Positions 25,264 through 33,701 of a stretch of DNA of 64,000 bases are shown in pieces. The stretch is from NCBI RefSeq assembly GCF_035668035.1, contig NZ_JAYMYJ010000094.1:10032-74031 (forward strand). Reading direction: 5' to 3'. Each line of letters opens with the position of its first letter. Position 1 is the first letter of the stretch. This DNA is from Thiothrix phosphatis (GTDB lineage Bacteria; Pseudomonadota; Gammaproteobacteria; Thiotrichales; Thiotrichaceae). The notes under the pieces were generated by a model. It was not told where the DNA came from and ran no database searches. It saw only the letters and a program-made list of their open reading frames with translations. Both the position numbers and the translations under genes were made by a program.

Positions 25264-27054
25264 CTACGCTTGCCCCTTGCATTCCTCGAAAATCCGCTTG
25301 TTGCAGGTGGCACACACCGATTTGTCCAGTTTCTGGTAAATGGCGTGGATGGCGGCTTTCTTGGACTGGAACACCTTGCGCGATTCAGCGTCATCCAAGC
25401 AGCTGCAAGCTTGCAACGGTTCCCACAAGCCGTCTTTCACGTTGATCAGATAGAGGCTGCCGCCATTCTTCTCACGCCGTTTGGCTTCCTCGTACAATGC
25501 TTTCCCGCCTTGCAGGTCGGCAAAATTGATGCCGTCGCACAACAGCGCCAGGTGTTTCTGGTCGGGATGGCGGCGGCGAATTTTGTCGAAGGATTCCCGC
25601 AAGTAATTGACGGAGCCGAAAAACAGTGAACCATCGACACGCACCATCCGTAACTGCGGGCACTGCGGCAGCTCGGGGTTGGCGGAGAAGGAATGGTTGG
25701 GCAGGTTTTTATCGGGGGTCAACGTGACCAGTTTGGGTTTGGACACCCTTTCCAGGTACAGCATCAGCGCCAGGATCAGGCCGACAAAAATGGCGAATTC
25801 CAAATCCAGGAACAGCGCACTCAGGAACGACACGGCCATGACGGCGGTTTCACGGCGGGAGAAGTGCAGGATTTCGCGGATTTGCTGCCAGCCGAACAGC
25901 CCCCACGCCACCAGGAACAACATGCCGCCCATCGCCGCCTTCGGCAGATAGGCGGTGGCGGGTGCCGCCAGCACGGTTGCGAACATCAGCAATACACCAG
26001 CGAAAACAGCCGCCATCGGGGTGCGCGCACCCGCCTCGAAGTTGACCGCCGTGCGGTTGAAGGAGCCGGTGGAGCCATAGCCGGAAAAGAACGACCCGAT
26101 GATGTTGGACAAGCCCTGGCCGATGAATTCCTGGTTGCTGTTGATGTTGTAGCCGCTGCGGGCTGCAATCGCCCTGCCGATGGACACCGCCTCCGTCAGG
26201 GACAGCAAGGTGACCGCCAGCGAAGCCGGTGCCAGCGCCCGGATATTTTCCAGGCTCAGGTCAGGGAGCGACAGGGGAGGGAAACTGGATGGCAGCGCGC
26301 CGACCACCTGGATGTGGGTGGCTTCAGCGCCCAGCCAGGCGTTCAGGGCGACGCTCACCAGTGAGCCGCCGAGGATGGCCGTCACCATGTAGGGGAAACG
26401 CGGCAGCCACTTTTTACCCGCAATGCCCGCCAGCATGGTGCTGACCGCGACCAGGGTGGCGTATGGGTTGATTTCCCTTATATGTTGGGCGAAATGGTAG
26501 ATGACCGTCGCAAAATTGCCCGCGCTGTCCATGTCCACCCCAAAAAAGTGTTTGATCTGCTTGACCGCGATCAGGATGGCGGCCCCGGCGGTAAAGCCGA
26601 CAATGACGGACTGGGAGATGAAATTGGTCAATGAGCCCAGCCGCGCCAGCCCCAGCACCAGTTTCAACACCCCGATCATGAAAGTCAGGGTCAGCGCCAG
26701 GGTGACATAGGCCGGAGTGCCCGGCGCGGCGTGCAGGGACAGGGCGGAAAACAGCACCACGGAAGAGGTGGTGGTCGGGCCTGACACCAGATGCCGGGAA
26801 GAGCCGAAGAAGGCCGCGACAATCGCCGGGACCATGCCTGCATAAAGGCCGTATTCCGGCGGCATCCCGGCGATCATGGCGAAAGCCACTCCCTGCGGCA
26901 TGCCGATGATCGCGCCGGTCAGGCCCGCGATGAAATCGGCGCGCCAATCGCTTTTGCCCATCTTGAAAAGCCATTGTAGGGCGTTTGGCAACCACGCGGC
27001 AGGCATTGGGAATGAAGCGCCGCCCGCCGGTCTGTTCACGGCGCTTTTCAACAT
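25264..27054 (-). CDS. Second SulP-family anion transporter with STAS domain and Cys-rich tail
   Basis: The 596-residue protein has the SulP core (WRADFIAGLTGAIIGMPQGVAFAMIAGMPPEYGLYAG) and a STAS domain (about 455-560), followed by a cysteine-rich tail (CSCLDDAES and a final VCATCNKRIFEEC) that the other SulP lacks. The tail has a CxxC pair and could bind metal or sense redox state; this is an inference. It differs widely from the first SulP and is not a recent duplicate. The start overlaps the end of the 66-aa ORF. Sigma-54 promoter and palindrome lie upstream of that ORF. Substrate is uncertain (bicarbonate or sulfate). Confidence 0.9.
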   Translation of the reverse strand: MLKSAVNRPAGGASFPMPAAWLPNALQWLFKMGKSDWRADFIAGLTGAIIGMPQGVAFAMIAGMPPEYGLYAGMVPAIVAAFFGSSRHLVSGPTTTSSVVLFSALSLHAAPGTPAYVTLALTLTFMIGVLKLVLGLARLGSLTNFISQSVIVGFTAGAAILIAVKQIKHFFGVDMDSAGNFATVIYHFAQHIREINPYATLVAVSTMLAGIAGKKWLPRFPYMVTAILGGSLVSVALNAWLGAEATHIQVVGALPSSFPPLSLPDLSLENIRALAPASLAVTLLSLTEAVSIGRAIAARSGYNINSNQEFIGQGLSNIIGSFFSGYGSTGSFNRTAVNFEAGARTPMAAVFAGVLLMFATVLAAPATAYLPKAAMGGMLFLVAWGLFGWQQIREILHFSRRETAVMAVSFLSALFLDLEFAIFVGLILALMLYLERVSKPKLVTLTPDKNLPNHSFSANPELPQCPQLRMVRVDGSLFFGSVNYLRESFDKIRRRHPDQKHLALLCDGINFADLQGGKALYEEAKRREKNGGSLYLINVKDGLWEPLQACSCLDDAESRKVFQSKKAAIHAIYQKLDKSVCATCNKRIFEECKGQA

Positions 27055-27248
27055 GAGCCACCTGCCGGGCTGGCGTTGGTCAGCGGAATGGCGGTGTTGT
27101 GCGGCTGCGGTTGTCCATCAGGCCCGTTGTCCGCCAGCAGTGTTTCCAGCGCCGCCTGTTTGTCGTCAAAACTCATGTATTCCCTGAAATGCTGGGCTTC
27201 CAGGGCATTCAGCATCATCCTGAGTTGTTTGGGCAGAAAGTTTTTCAT
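27048..27248 (-). CDS. 66-aa small protein cotranscribed with SulP
   Basis: I chose the ATG at 27248 because AAGGAG lies 8 bases upstream; an ATG two codons earlier would be only two bases from that site. The N-terminus MKNFLPKQLRMMLNAL is shared with the leader ORF of the other SulP gene. The middle is acidic (FREYMSFDDKQAALETLLAD) and the C-terminus is Pro/Asn-rich ending in Cys. The last seven bases overlap the SulP start, so the SulP is translationally coupled to it. No family is recognised. A partner or translational regulator of SulP is a reasonable guess. Confidence 0.65.
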   Translation of the reverse strand: MKNFLPKQLRMMLNALEAQHFREYMSFDDKQAALETLLADNGPDGQPQPHNTAIPLTNASPAGGSC

Positions 27249-27289
27249 TGTCATGGCTCCTTGAAAATCAACAGGTTTGCTGTTGCCTT

Positions 27290-27305
27290 TGCAACTGGCG
27301 AGCCA
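27290..27305 (-). promoter_or_regulatory. Sigma-54 promoter of the second SulP unit
   Basis: TGGCTCGCCAGTTGCA fits TGGCAC-N5-TTGCA with one mismatch and GG-N10-GC spacing. It is 42 bases upstream of the small ORF start, almost the same as in the other SulP unit. Confidence 0.7.
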
Positions 27306-27399
27306 ATTCATCGCAAACGAATAACTAACTGTTTAATAAGGGAAATAATAATGATGCAAAAAATCAGGCAGGAGGCGGGGTGGTTGTATTGAGCTATTA

Positions 27400-27415
27400 T
27401 GGTTAATATTAACCA
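27400..27415. promoter_or_regulatory. Activator-site palindrome between SulP unit and two-component genes
   Basis: TGGTTAATATTAACCA is a perfect 16-base palindrome. Its centre is 110 bp upstream of the centre of the sigma-54 promoter and about 60 bp upstream of the sensor kinase start, so it could serve both directions. Confidence 0.65.
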
Positions 27416-27469
27416 ATTCTTGCCGGGCAACGGCCTATTTTAACCGTCGCTGATTTCGTGGGGCCATGT

Positions 27470-28942
27470 ATGCTCAACTGGCGTAAATTGACGCACAACC
27501 TCAAGCCTTTATGGATTCCGGTCGCCCTGCTGGGCGGCTTGCTGCTGGTTTCCCTGACCGTGCAACTGGCGCTGGCGTGGCTGGCGTATGAACGCATCCT
27601 GCCGCTGGATCAGCACGTCACCTACATTGAACGCCTGCAACGCAACCTGACGCGGGTGGAGACCGTGCTGGCCGACCATCTGGGGCAGGGGGAAAACAGC
27701 CCGCTGGCCCCGGATGACTGGAAAAACTTGCACGATTCCCTGCAACGCCTGCTCAACCAGCACAATTATCTGGCACCTTCCACGCCGGGCAATGTGCAGC
27801 AGGCGCAGCGGATGTTGGACGAACAAGGCGTCGACCCAGGCGACAGCTTGCCCGCCATCCAGCAAATCTTGCGCACGGTGTTTGTGGACGAGGAAACCGT
27901 GCAGCAGAACCTGACCCACAATAGCCTGCATGACGCCAAAGTCCAGTTGGAACTGGTGGGTGCGGTGCTGCTGGTGCTGCCCGCCAGCGCCATTATCCTG
28001 CTGGTGTTGATGCGGCGGCGCATTTATTCCCCGCTGCAACAGATGGGCTACCTGATGGAGGCGTTGGGGCGCAAGGAATACCGGACTATCCGCCCGGCGC
28101 AGATTGACCCGATGTTCCAGCCGCTGATTGCCAACTATAACCAGATGGTGGGGCGGTTGGCCGAGCTCGAAGCCGAACACCAGCAACGCAACCATTGGTT
28201 GGAAGAACAGGTGCAAGCCGCCACCCGCAACCTGATGGAGCAACAAGTCAATTTGGCCAATACCGGGAAGCTGGCGGCGTTGGGCGAAATGATGGGGCGC
28301 ATTGCCCACGAATTACGCAATCCGCTGGCCGGAATCGAGGTGGCCTGCCTTAACCTTCAGGAAGACATGGAGGAAGCTGGCGACGCCGAACCCTATCACG
28401 GGCGCGTCGGCATGGTGGTGAAGGAAACCGGGCGCATCGTGCAATTGCTCAACAACTTGCTGGTGCAGGCGCATCACGAACCGGAGCCATTGCAGGAAAC
28501 CGATCTGGCCAACATTGTGCGTGAGCTGCTGGTGCTGGTGCGTTATCAGGTGCCCGAGAACATCCGTCTGGAGCAGGACATTCCACCCGGCATCATTTGC
28601 CGCCTGCCGGACAGCCAACTGCGGCAGGCGCTGCTCAACCTGATCCTGAATGCGCGCCAGGCGCTGGCCGACCGCCCCGGCAGCATTGCCCTGAACGGCA
28701 AGATGGACGCGGCAGGCATTACCCTGAATGTCTGTGACGATGGCCCCGGTTTCCCGCCCGCCATCCTTAAGGACGGCATCCGCTCCTTCAGGACTTACCG
28801 CCGTGACGGCACCGGCCTCGGCCTGTCGATGGTGGAGCGGTTCGCCCGCAACCACGACGGCAGCGTTGAACTGCGCAACCGCGAACCGCATGGCGCCTGC
28901 GTCACCCTCAAACTGCGCTGCAAGGTGAATTCCCATGGCTGA
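27470..28942 (+). CDS. Membrane sensor histidine kinase (NtrB/AtoS type)
   Basis: The 490-residue protein has two membrane helices (about 15-37 and 160-182) around a periplasmic sensor region of about 120 residues, a HAMP-like linker, a HisKA domain with the phospho-His in IAHELRNPLAG (His280), and a HATPase domain with NLILNARQAL, DDGPGF and GTGLGLSM motifs. I used the ATG at 27470 with GTGGGG upstream; a GTG four codons earlier is possible. It overlaps the response-regulator gene by 8 bases. The palindrome and divergent SulP unit upstream suggest that it controls anion or carbon uptake; the signal is unknown. Confidence 0.85.
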   Translation: MLNWRKLTHNLKPLWIPVALLGGLLLVSLTVQLALAWLAYERILPLDQHVTYIERLQRNLTRVETVLADHLGQGENSPLAPDDWKNLHDSLQRLLNQHNYLAPSTPGNVQQAQRMLDEQGVDPGDSLPAIQQILRTVFVDEETVQQNLTHNSLHDAKVQLELVGAVLLVLPASAIILLVLMRRRIYSPLQQMGYLMEALGRKEYRTIRPAQIDPMFQPLIANYNQMVGRLAELEAEHQQRNHWLEEQVQAATRNLMEQQVNLANTGKLAALGEMMGRIAHELRNPLAGIEVACLNLQEDMEEAGDAEPYHGRVGMVVKETGRIVQLLNNLLVQAHHEPEPLQETDLANIVRELLVLVRYQVPENIRLEQDIPPGIICRLPDSQLRQALLNLILNARQALADRPGSIALNGKMDAAGITLNVCDDGPGFPPAILKDGIRSFRTYRRDGTGLGLSMVERFARNHDGSVELRNREPHGACVTLKLRCKVNSHG

Positions 28943-30380
28943 TACTTTATTGATCATCGAAGACGAACAGTTGCTGGGTGGCGAACTCCAGCGCCATTAC
29001 CGCAAACAGGGTTTCGAGGTCATCTGGGTGAAAACCTGCGCCGACGCCCGCAGCCAATTGAACAACCGCAGCATCGACCCGCTGCTGGTGCTGTCCGACC
29101 TCAATCTGCCGGACGGCAACAGCCTCAACCTGCTGGAGGAGCACGCAGGCCGCCTTAACGGCTGCGAATGGGTGTTCCTGACCGGCTATGGTGACGTGCC
29201 CGATTCGGTGCGCGCTTTACGCCTCGGTGCCTTCGATTTTCTCATTAAGCCCTGCCCGCTGCGCAAGCTGGACATGACGCTCCACAGCGCCCAGCGCAGC
29301 GCCCTGGCCCAACGCCGCCTGCTGGCTGGCTCCCAGGGCGCTAGCCAGCGCTACACGCCGGACACGCTGATCGGCGACAGCCCGGTGACGGCGCAGACCC
29401 GCGACATGCTGCGCAAACTCAGCCAAGTGCCGTTTAGCGCCCTGATCCTCAGCGGCGCGACCGGCACTGGCAAAGGTCTGGCGGCGCGCATCCTGCATTA
29501 CAACGGCTCCCGCGCCAGGGAACCGCTGGTGGAGCTGAATTGCGCCGCCCTGCCCAAGGAGCTGCTGGAGTCGGAGTTGTTCGGCCACGAGGCGGGCGCG
29601 TTCACCGGGGCCAAAGGGCGTCATCGCGGGCTGGTCGAACAGGCGCACCGTGGCACCTTGTTCCTGGATGAAATCGGCGAAATGCCGCTGGATTTGCAGG
29701 CCAAGCTGCTCAAGGTGCTGGAAGACCACAAGATTCGCCGTCTGGGGAGCGAACATGAAATCAGCGTCGACATCCAGGTGATCGCCGCCACCAACCGCAA
29801 GTTGCAGGATGAAGTCCGCCAGGGCAATTTCCGCGCCGACCTGTTCCACCGCCTGAGCGTGTTCGAGCTGCGGATGCCGACCCTGGCGGAACGGGTCGCC
29901 GACCTGCGCGAACTGGCGGTGACGTTCATGGCCGAGTTCAACCAGAAATCGGGCAAGCATGTCACCCAGGTGTCGGAGAGCGGCTGGCGGATGCTGGAAA
30001 GCTACCCGTGGCCGGGCAATGTGCGCGAGTTGCGCAATGTGCTGGAGCGCTGCGTGATGTTGTCTTCCAGCAGCCAGTTGCCGGAGGAATTGCTGCAATT
30101 GCAGGCGATTCATGCACCGGATGGCGGGAGGACGGTTGCGCCGCCGCCTTTCGCCGCTGAAGAACCTGCCATCCAATCTGTGCCGCCCGCGCCCGCCATT
30201 GGCTCGGCGGACACCCTCACGTTTCCGCTGGATGGCAGCATGGGGCTGGACGACATGGACAGCGCCATTATCTGCGCCATGTTGCAGCGTTATCAGGGCA
30301 ATGTCATGGAAGTGGCGCGGATGCTGAAAACCACCCGCGAGAAAATCCGTTACCGCATCGGCAAGTTCCGCCTGCGCTAG
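28935..30380 (+). CDS. NtrC-family sigma-54-dependent response regulator
   Basis: The 481-residue protein has a receiver domain (phospho-acceptor Asp55 in LSDLNLPDG, Lys in LIKPCP), an AAA+ sigma-54 activation domain with Walker A GATGTGKG, the sigma-54 contact loop GAFTGA, and Walker B TLFLDEIGE, and a C-terminal Fis-type helix-turn-helix (GNVMEVARMLKTTREKIRYRI). It is coupled to the kinase gene. Both SulP units have GG-N10-GC promoters with a shared palindrome about 110 bp upstream, so this is the likely activator. The palindrome link is inferred from position and symmetry. Confidence 0.9.
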   Translation: MADTLLIIEDEQLLGGELQRHYRKQGFEVIWVKTCADARSQLNNRSIDPLLVLSDLNLPDGNSLNLLEEHAGRLNGCEWVFLTGYGDVPDSVRALRLGAFDFLIKPCPLRKLDMTLHSAQRSALAQRRLLAGSQGASQRYTPDTLIGDSPVTAQTRDMLRKLSQVPFSALILSGATGTGKGLAARILHYNGSRAREPLVELNCAALPKELLESELFGHEAGAFTGAKGRHRGLVEQAHRGTLFLDEIGEMPLDLQAKLLKVLEDHKIRRLGSEHEISVDIQVIAATNRKLQDEVRQGNFRADLFHRLSVFELRMPTLAERVADLRELAVTFMAEFNQKSGKHVTQVSESGWRMLESYPWPGNVRELRNVLERCVMLSSSSQLPEELLQLQAIHAPDGGRTVAPPPFAAEEPAIQSVPPAPAIGSADTLTFPLDGSMGLDDMDSAIICAMLQRYQGNVMEVARMLKTTREKIRYRIGKFRLR

Positions 30381-30492
30381 GATGGTTGCGCCAAGTCAGG
30401 GTGTCCGCTGTGGCCGGGCAGGCTATGGATGAAATTGCCGCCGCCAACGGATACGGGCAGAATGGGCTGATCCCACATACAGGAGCATCACC

Positions 30493-30888
30493 ATGCGAAT
30501 CCTTCACACCATGCTGCGCGTCGGCGACTTGGAACGTTCCATTGAGTTCTACACCAAGGTGCTGGGCATGCGGCTGCTGCGCCGCAAAGACTATCCGGCG
30601 GGCGAGTTCACCCTCGCTTTCATTGGCTATGGCGACGAATCTGACAATACCGTGCTGGAGCTGACCTACAACTGGGGCGTGGACACCTATGAACTGGGCA
30701 CAGCCTTTGGCCATATCGCGCTGGAAGTGCCCGATGTGTACGCCGCTTGCGAAAACATGCGGGCGGCGGGCGGCAAAATCATCCGCGAAGCCGGGCCAAT
30801 GAATGCGGGGACCACCATCATTGCCTTCCTCGAAGACCCGGACGGCTACCAGATCGAGCTGATCGGTGCGGGTCACCAGCGCGCCTGA
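30493..30888 (+). CDS. gloA: Lactoylglutathione lyase (glyoxalase I)
   Basis: The 131-residue protein is a short bacterial glyoxalase I. The metal ligands of the Ni-dependent type are visible: His5 in RILHTML, Glu56 in VLELTYNWG, His74 in FGHIALEV and Glu122 in YQIELIG. It converts the hemithioacetal of methylglyoxal and glutathione to S-lactoylglutathione in the cytoplasm. The preceding SD is AGGAG. It stands alone after the two-component genes; an inverted repeat follows its stop. Confidence 0.93.
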   Translation: MRILHTMLRVGDLERSIEFYTKVLGMRLLRRKDYPAGEFTLAFIGYGDESDNTVLELTYNWGVDTYELGTAFGHIALEVPDVYAACENMRAAGGKIIREAGPMNAGTTIIAFLEDPDGYQIELIGAGHQRA

Positions 30889-30914
30889 TCCTGATGCCCC
30901 GCCACGCAAGCCAG

Positions 30915-30948
30915 CGCCAAACCCGTGGTGAAAGCATTGGGTTTGGCG
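30915..30948. repeat. Perfect 10-bp inverted repeat after gloA
   Basis: CGCCAAACCC and GGGTTTGGCG are separated by 14 bases, 26 bases past the gloA stop. There is no T-run, so it is a stem-loop of uncertain function, possibly a weak or factor-assisted terminator. Confidence 0.5.
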
Positions 30949-31015
30949 GTGTCAAGGCCATCCCTCGACCAACCTAGCATTAACCCTTAAATAACAGTGG
31001 TGTGACCACCTCTAT

Positions 31016-31044
31016 TTGGTTATTCTAAATGTCCCTATTATTAG
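31016..31044 (+). promoter_or_regulatory. Possible promoter of the hemerythrin-like gene
   Basis: TTGGTT and TATTAG are separated by 17 bases, about 45 bases ahead of the start codon. Both boxes are only partial matches. Confidence 0.35.
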
Positions 31045-31087
31045 TAAGATATGACCGCTAGGATGAGTGACCACAGGAGGCAGCCCC

Positions 31088-31534
31088 ATGATTTCATACA
31101 TGGAACTTAACGAGCAAAACCATAGAATCACCGAACTTTCCAATGTCCTGACATACCTGATCAACGAACGCTCAATTTGCGATACGGAAGTGTCCTGTGA
31201 GCTGTTTTTCCGCTACATGAACATGGTGCGCGAGCACTTGGAAGTGGAGGAACGTGAGCTGTATCAGGCCTTGTTGGTGGACAGCGACAATGATGTGCGC
31301 AATATCGGCAGGAAATTCCTGTCCGGCTCCAGCGAAATCAAACGCATCATCAACCAGTACCAGAAGCGCTGGTGCAAGGGCAAGGAACTGCGCATCAGGG
31401 ACCATTCCTCATTCGTTGACGATACGCGGGAATTGTTTGGCTTGATGATCCGGCGGATTGATGATGAAATTGTGCACTTGTACCCCACCCTGATGGATGG
31501 CGGCCATTTGCCGATGCATTCCCATCCGGCGTGA
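31088..31534 (+). CDS. Hemerythrin-like HHE-domain protein
   Basis: The 148-residue helical protein has the spacing of hemerythrin-like domains: an early NH (residue about 11), REHLEVEERELYQAL in the middle, DHSSFVDDTRELF and a final DDEIVHLYPTL. Such proteins bind a di-iron centre and sense or carry oxygen or deal with NO and metals. The ATG at 31088 is preceded by AGGAGG at 7 bases; an in-frame GTG further upstream is less likely. It is alone, with its own possible promoter. The family is fairly clear; the exact ligand is not. Confidence 0.7.
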   Translation: MISYMELNEQNHRITELSNVLTYLINERSICDTEVSCELFFRYMNMVREHLEVEERELYQALLVDSDNDVRNIGRKFLSGSSEIKRIINQYQKRWCKGKELRIRDHSSFVDDTRELFGLMIRRIDDEIVHLYPTLMDGGHLPMHSHPA

Positions 31535-31589
31535 CCCACCCCTTCATGCGCCTTCCCCGCCAAGGGGGAGGCCCACAAAATATAGGACG

Positions 31590-32435
31590 ATGAACACTAC
31601 CCACCGTTTCCGCCGCTTCCGGCAATTTTCCCCTCCCTTCCTGTCAATCCCGCTGCTGCTTGGGGCGTTCGTTTTCAGCCCATGCTGGGCGGATTCCACC
31701 GTGCGCAACGCCCTGTTGCAGGCTGCCGACCATGAGGCGAGCGGCCAATATGTCCGTGAGCGCTTCCTGTCGCTGATGAAAAAGCCGTTCCAGGCGAATG
31801 CGGGGAAAAAAGTGCTGATCCTGGGCGACAGCCACGCGCAGGATTTCGTGAACATGGTGTTTGAAAGCGGACACTGGCAAGGCTACCAGATCAGCACACG
31901 GGACATCCCCACCCGTTGCCAGCCGGTGTTGGGCGCAAACGCCGCCACCTTCCTCGCGGTGCAGGACCAGGCCTTTTGTGCGGAAGCCGACAGCCTGGAA
32001 AAAGCGCAGGCGCAAATCGCCGAAGCGGACATCGTCATCCTCGCCGCCAACTGGAAAGCTTGGGCGGCGCAGGAACTGCCCACCACCATCAGCCACCTGA
32101 AGTTGACGCCGCAACAAAAGCTGTTTGTGATCGGGCGCAAGAGTTTCGGCAAGGTTGCGGTCAGAAATTATTTGCGCATGACGGAGGAAGAACTGCGCAA
32201 TGTGCGCAACAAACCGGACGCCGAACAGGAAAAAATCAACGGCATCATGAAAACCGGCCTGGATGGGAATGTTTTCATCGACCTGCAACAGCAAGTGTGC
32301 GAATCCCCCTCCAGTTGCCAGATATTCACCGACAACCTGCAACTGGTTTCCTTTGACGGCGGGCATTTAACCAAGGATGGTGCCCGTTATATCGGCGGCA
32401 TCCTGTTTCGGCAAACCCCGCTCGGCCAGCTTTAA
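31590..32435 (+). CDS. Secreted SGNH-hydrolase-like protein
   Basis: The 281-residue protein has a signal peptide (hydrophobic PPFLSIPLLLGAFVF, ending in CWA) and an SGNH domain, seen in the nucleophile block KKVLILGDSHAQDF and the C-terminal catalytic block SFDGGHLTKDGA (Asp/His). The fold matches SGNH domains that are fused to membrane acyltransferases in O-acetylation of polysaccharides; here it is separate. The ATG at 31590 is chosen because it begins the signal peptide. Its end overlaps the convergent WYL regulator by 4 bases. Substrate is unknown. Confidence 0.7.
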   Translation: MNTTHRFRRFRQFSPPFLSIPLLLGAFVFSPCWADSTVRNALLQAADHEASGQYVRERFLSLMKKPFQANAGKKVLILGDSHAQDFVNMVFESGHWQGYQISTRDIPTRCQPVLGANAATFLAVQDQAFCAEADSLEKAQAQIAEADIVILAANWKAWAAQELPTTISHLKLTPQQKLFVIGRKSFGKVAVRNYLRMTEEELRNVRNKPDAEQEKINGIMKTGLDGNVFIDLQQQVCESPSSCQIFTDNLQLVSFDGGHLTKDGARYIGGILFRQTPLGQL

Positions 32436-33148
32436 CCGGCAGGGTTGGAACCCTCCGGGAACGCTTCATGCTGTGAACGCATCAGTGTCACGAAATCCAC
32501 CAGCGTCTGCCCTGGCGATTCCTCGAAGGTTTTCTCCAGCGTCTCCAACTGGCGGATGCGGTCGAGGCGGAAGGTGCGGAAGTCGTTGCGCAGTTCGCAC
32601 CACGCCGTCAGCGTCCATACGTTTCCCCAAAAAAACAAGCCCAGCGGTTTGACTTCGCGCTGGCTGTCTTCATGGTTGGCGCGCTGGTAGTGCAGGCGCA
32701 AATAGCGCTGCTTGGCAATGGCGTGGCGGCAGGCATCCAGCGTGGTTTCGATGTCTTCACGCGGGCCAAAGCGCAGGGCGAACAGGCGGCTGTCTTCCAG
32801 ATGGCGGCGCAATTCGGCGGGAATCACGGCGTGGACTTTGTCGAGGACGGATTGCGCGCTGCTGCCCAGTTCGCTGCCGCCCCAGGCTTTCAGCATGCGG
32901 GCGCCCACCAGCAATGCTTCGATTTCGGCGGCGGTGAACATCAGCGGCGGAATGTCGAGCGAATAGCGCAGGTGGTAACCCACGCCCGCTTCGCCTTCCA
33001 CCGGCACGCCGGACAGGCTCAAGTCCTGGATGTCGCGGTAAATGGTGCGCTCGGAAACTTCCAGCCGTTCGGCCAGTTCACGCGCCGTGACGAAACGCTT
33101 GTTCCGCAGGACTTGCACAAGCTGAAACAAACGGTCGGCGCGGCGCAT
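32432..33148 (-). CDS. YafY-type HTH/WYL transcriptional regulator
   Basis: The 238-residue protein begins with the typical MRRADRLFQLVQVLR helix-turn-helix region (TARELAERLEVSERTIYRDIQDL) and has a WYL domain (about 140-215; the NVWTLTAWCELRNDFRTFRLDRI block). Such regulators often control adjacent VOC and SRPBCC genes. It follows the VOC gene by 11 bases and is probably in its operon. The two copies of the inverted repeat CTCCTGACA-N6-TGTCAGGAG upstream of the VOC gene and its remnant are candidate operators for it (inferred). Confidence 0.88.
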   Translation of the reverse strand: MRRADRLFQLVQVLRNKRFVTARELAERLEVSERTIYRDIQDLSLSGVPVEGEAGVGYHLRYSLDIPPLMFTAAEIEALLVGARMLKAWGGSELGSSAQSVLDKVHAVIPAELRRHLEDSRLFALRFGPREDIETTLDACRHAIAKQRYLRLHYQRANHEDSQREVKPLGLFFWGNVWTLTAWCELRNDFRTFRLDRIRQLETLEKTFEESPGQTLVDFVTLMRSQHEAFPEGSNPAG

Positions 33149-33159
33149 GAATCGAATAC

Positions 33160-33561
33160 CTATTTCATGGAATGAAGGCCGATCATATTGCCTTCGGTGT
33201 CGAACACCAGTGCGATATGGCCGTGTTCGCCGATCGGGAATTTTTCCTTGAAAATGCGGCCACCGCTGTCCGCTGCTCGGGCCGCTTCCACCGCACAGTC
33301 TTCACAGCTGAAATACACCAGCGTGCTGTTGCCGCCGGAAGGCACGCCGTCCATCTGCACCAGAGCGCCTGCTGCGCCGTAGTTATCCTGCGTCATAGGG
33401 AAGAGCAGCATTTGCATGCCGCCTGCGTATTCCTGGCCTTCGGAACTGGCGGATGGGGGAAGCTGGTCAAGGGTGGTTTGGAACACGCTTTCGTAAAATG
33501 CTTGGGCGCGCGCCATGTCTTGCACATAAATTTCGAACCAGCCGACGGGATTGGGTTTCAT
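33160..33561 (-). CDS. VOC-family (glyoxalase/bleomycin-resistance fold) protein
   Basis: The 133-residue protein has the VOC pattern MKPNPVGWFEIYVQDMARAQAFYESVF and the C-terminal GEHGHIALVFDTEGNMIGLHS. Enzymatic activity is unknown. The ATG at 33561 follows AAGGAGA by 6 bases; an upstream in-frame extension to 33627 has no such site. A truncated copy of this gene and its promoter lies 1.2 kb upstream (34665-34858), so the locus has been partly duplicated. It is followed by the WYL regulator. Confidence 0.85.
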   Translation of the reverse strand: MKPNPVGWFEIYVQDMARAQAFYESVFQTTLDQLPPSASSEGQEYAGGMQMLLFPMTQDNYGAAGALVQMDGVPSGGNSTLVYFSCEDCAVEAARAADSGGRIFKEKFPIGEHGHIALVFDTEGNMIGLHSMK

Positions 33562-33611
33562 GGTGTCTCTCCTTGGGTGTTGTGGGATAGTTTTTGTAGT
33601 GTACGCCCCGC

Positions 33612-33635
33612 CTCCTGACAGCATCATGTCAGGAG
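33612..33635. promoter_or_regulatory. Inverted-repeat operator upstream of the VOC gene
   Basis: CTCCTGACA and TGTCAGGAG are perfectly complementary with a 6-base spacer. The same repeat with its flanks is present at 34823-34846. Likely an operator for the WYL regulator. Confidence 0.5.
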
Positions 33636-33701
33636 TGTTGCTGTAAGCGTTGTCGGATTGCGGATGCCCAGCTTACCTATCCATGTTCTTGTGCCGATGC
33701 G

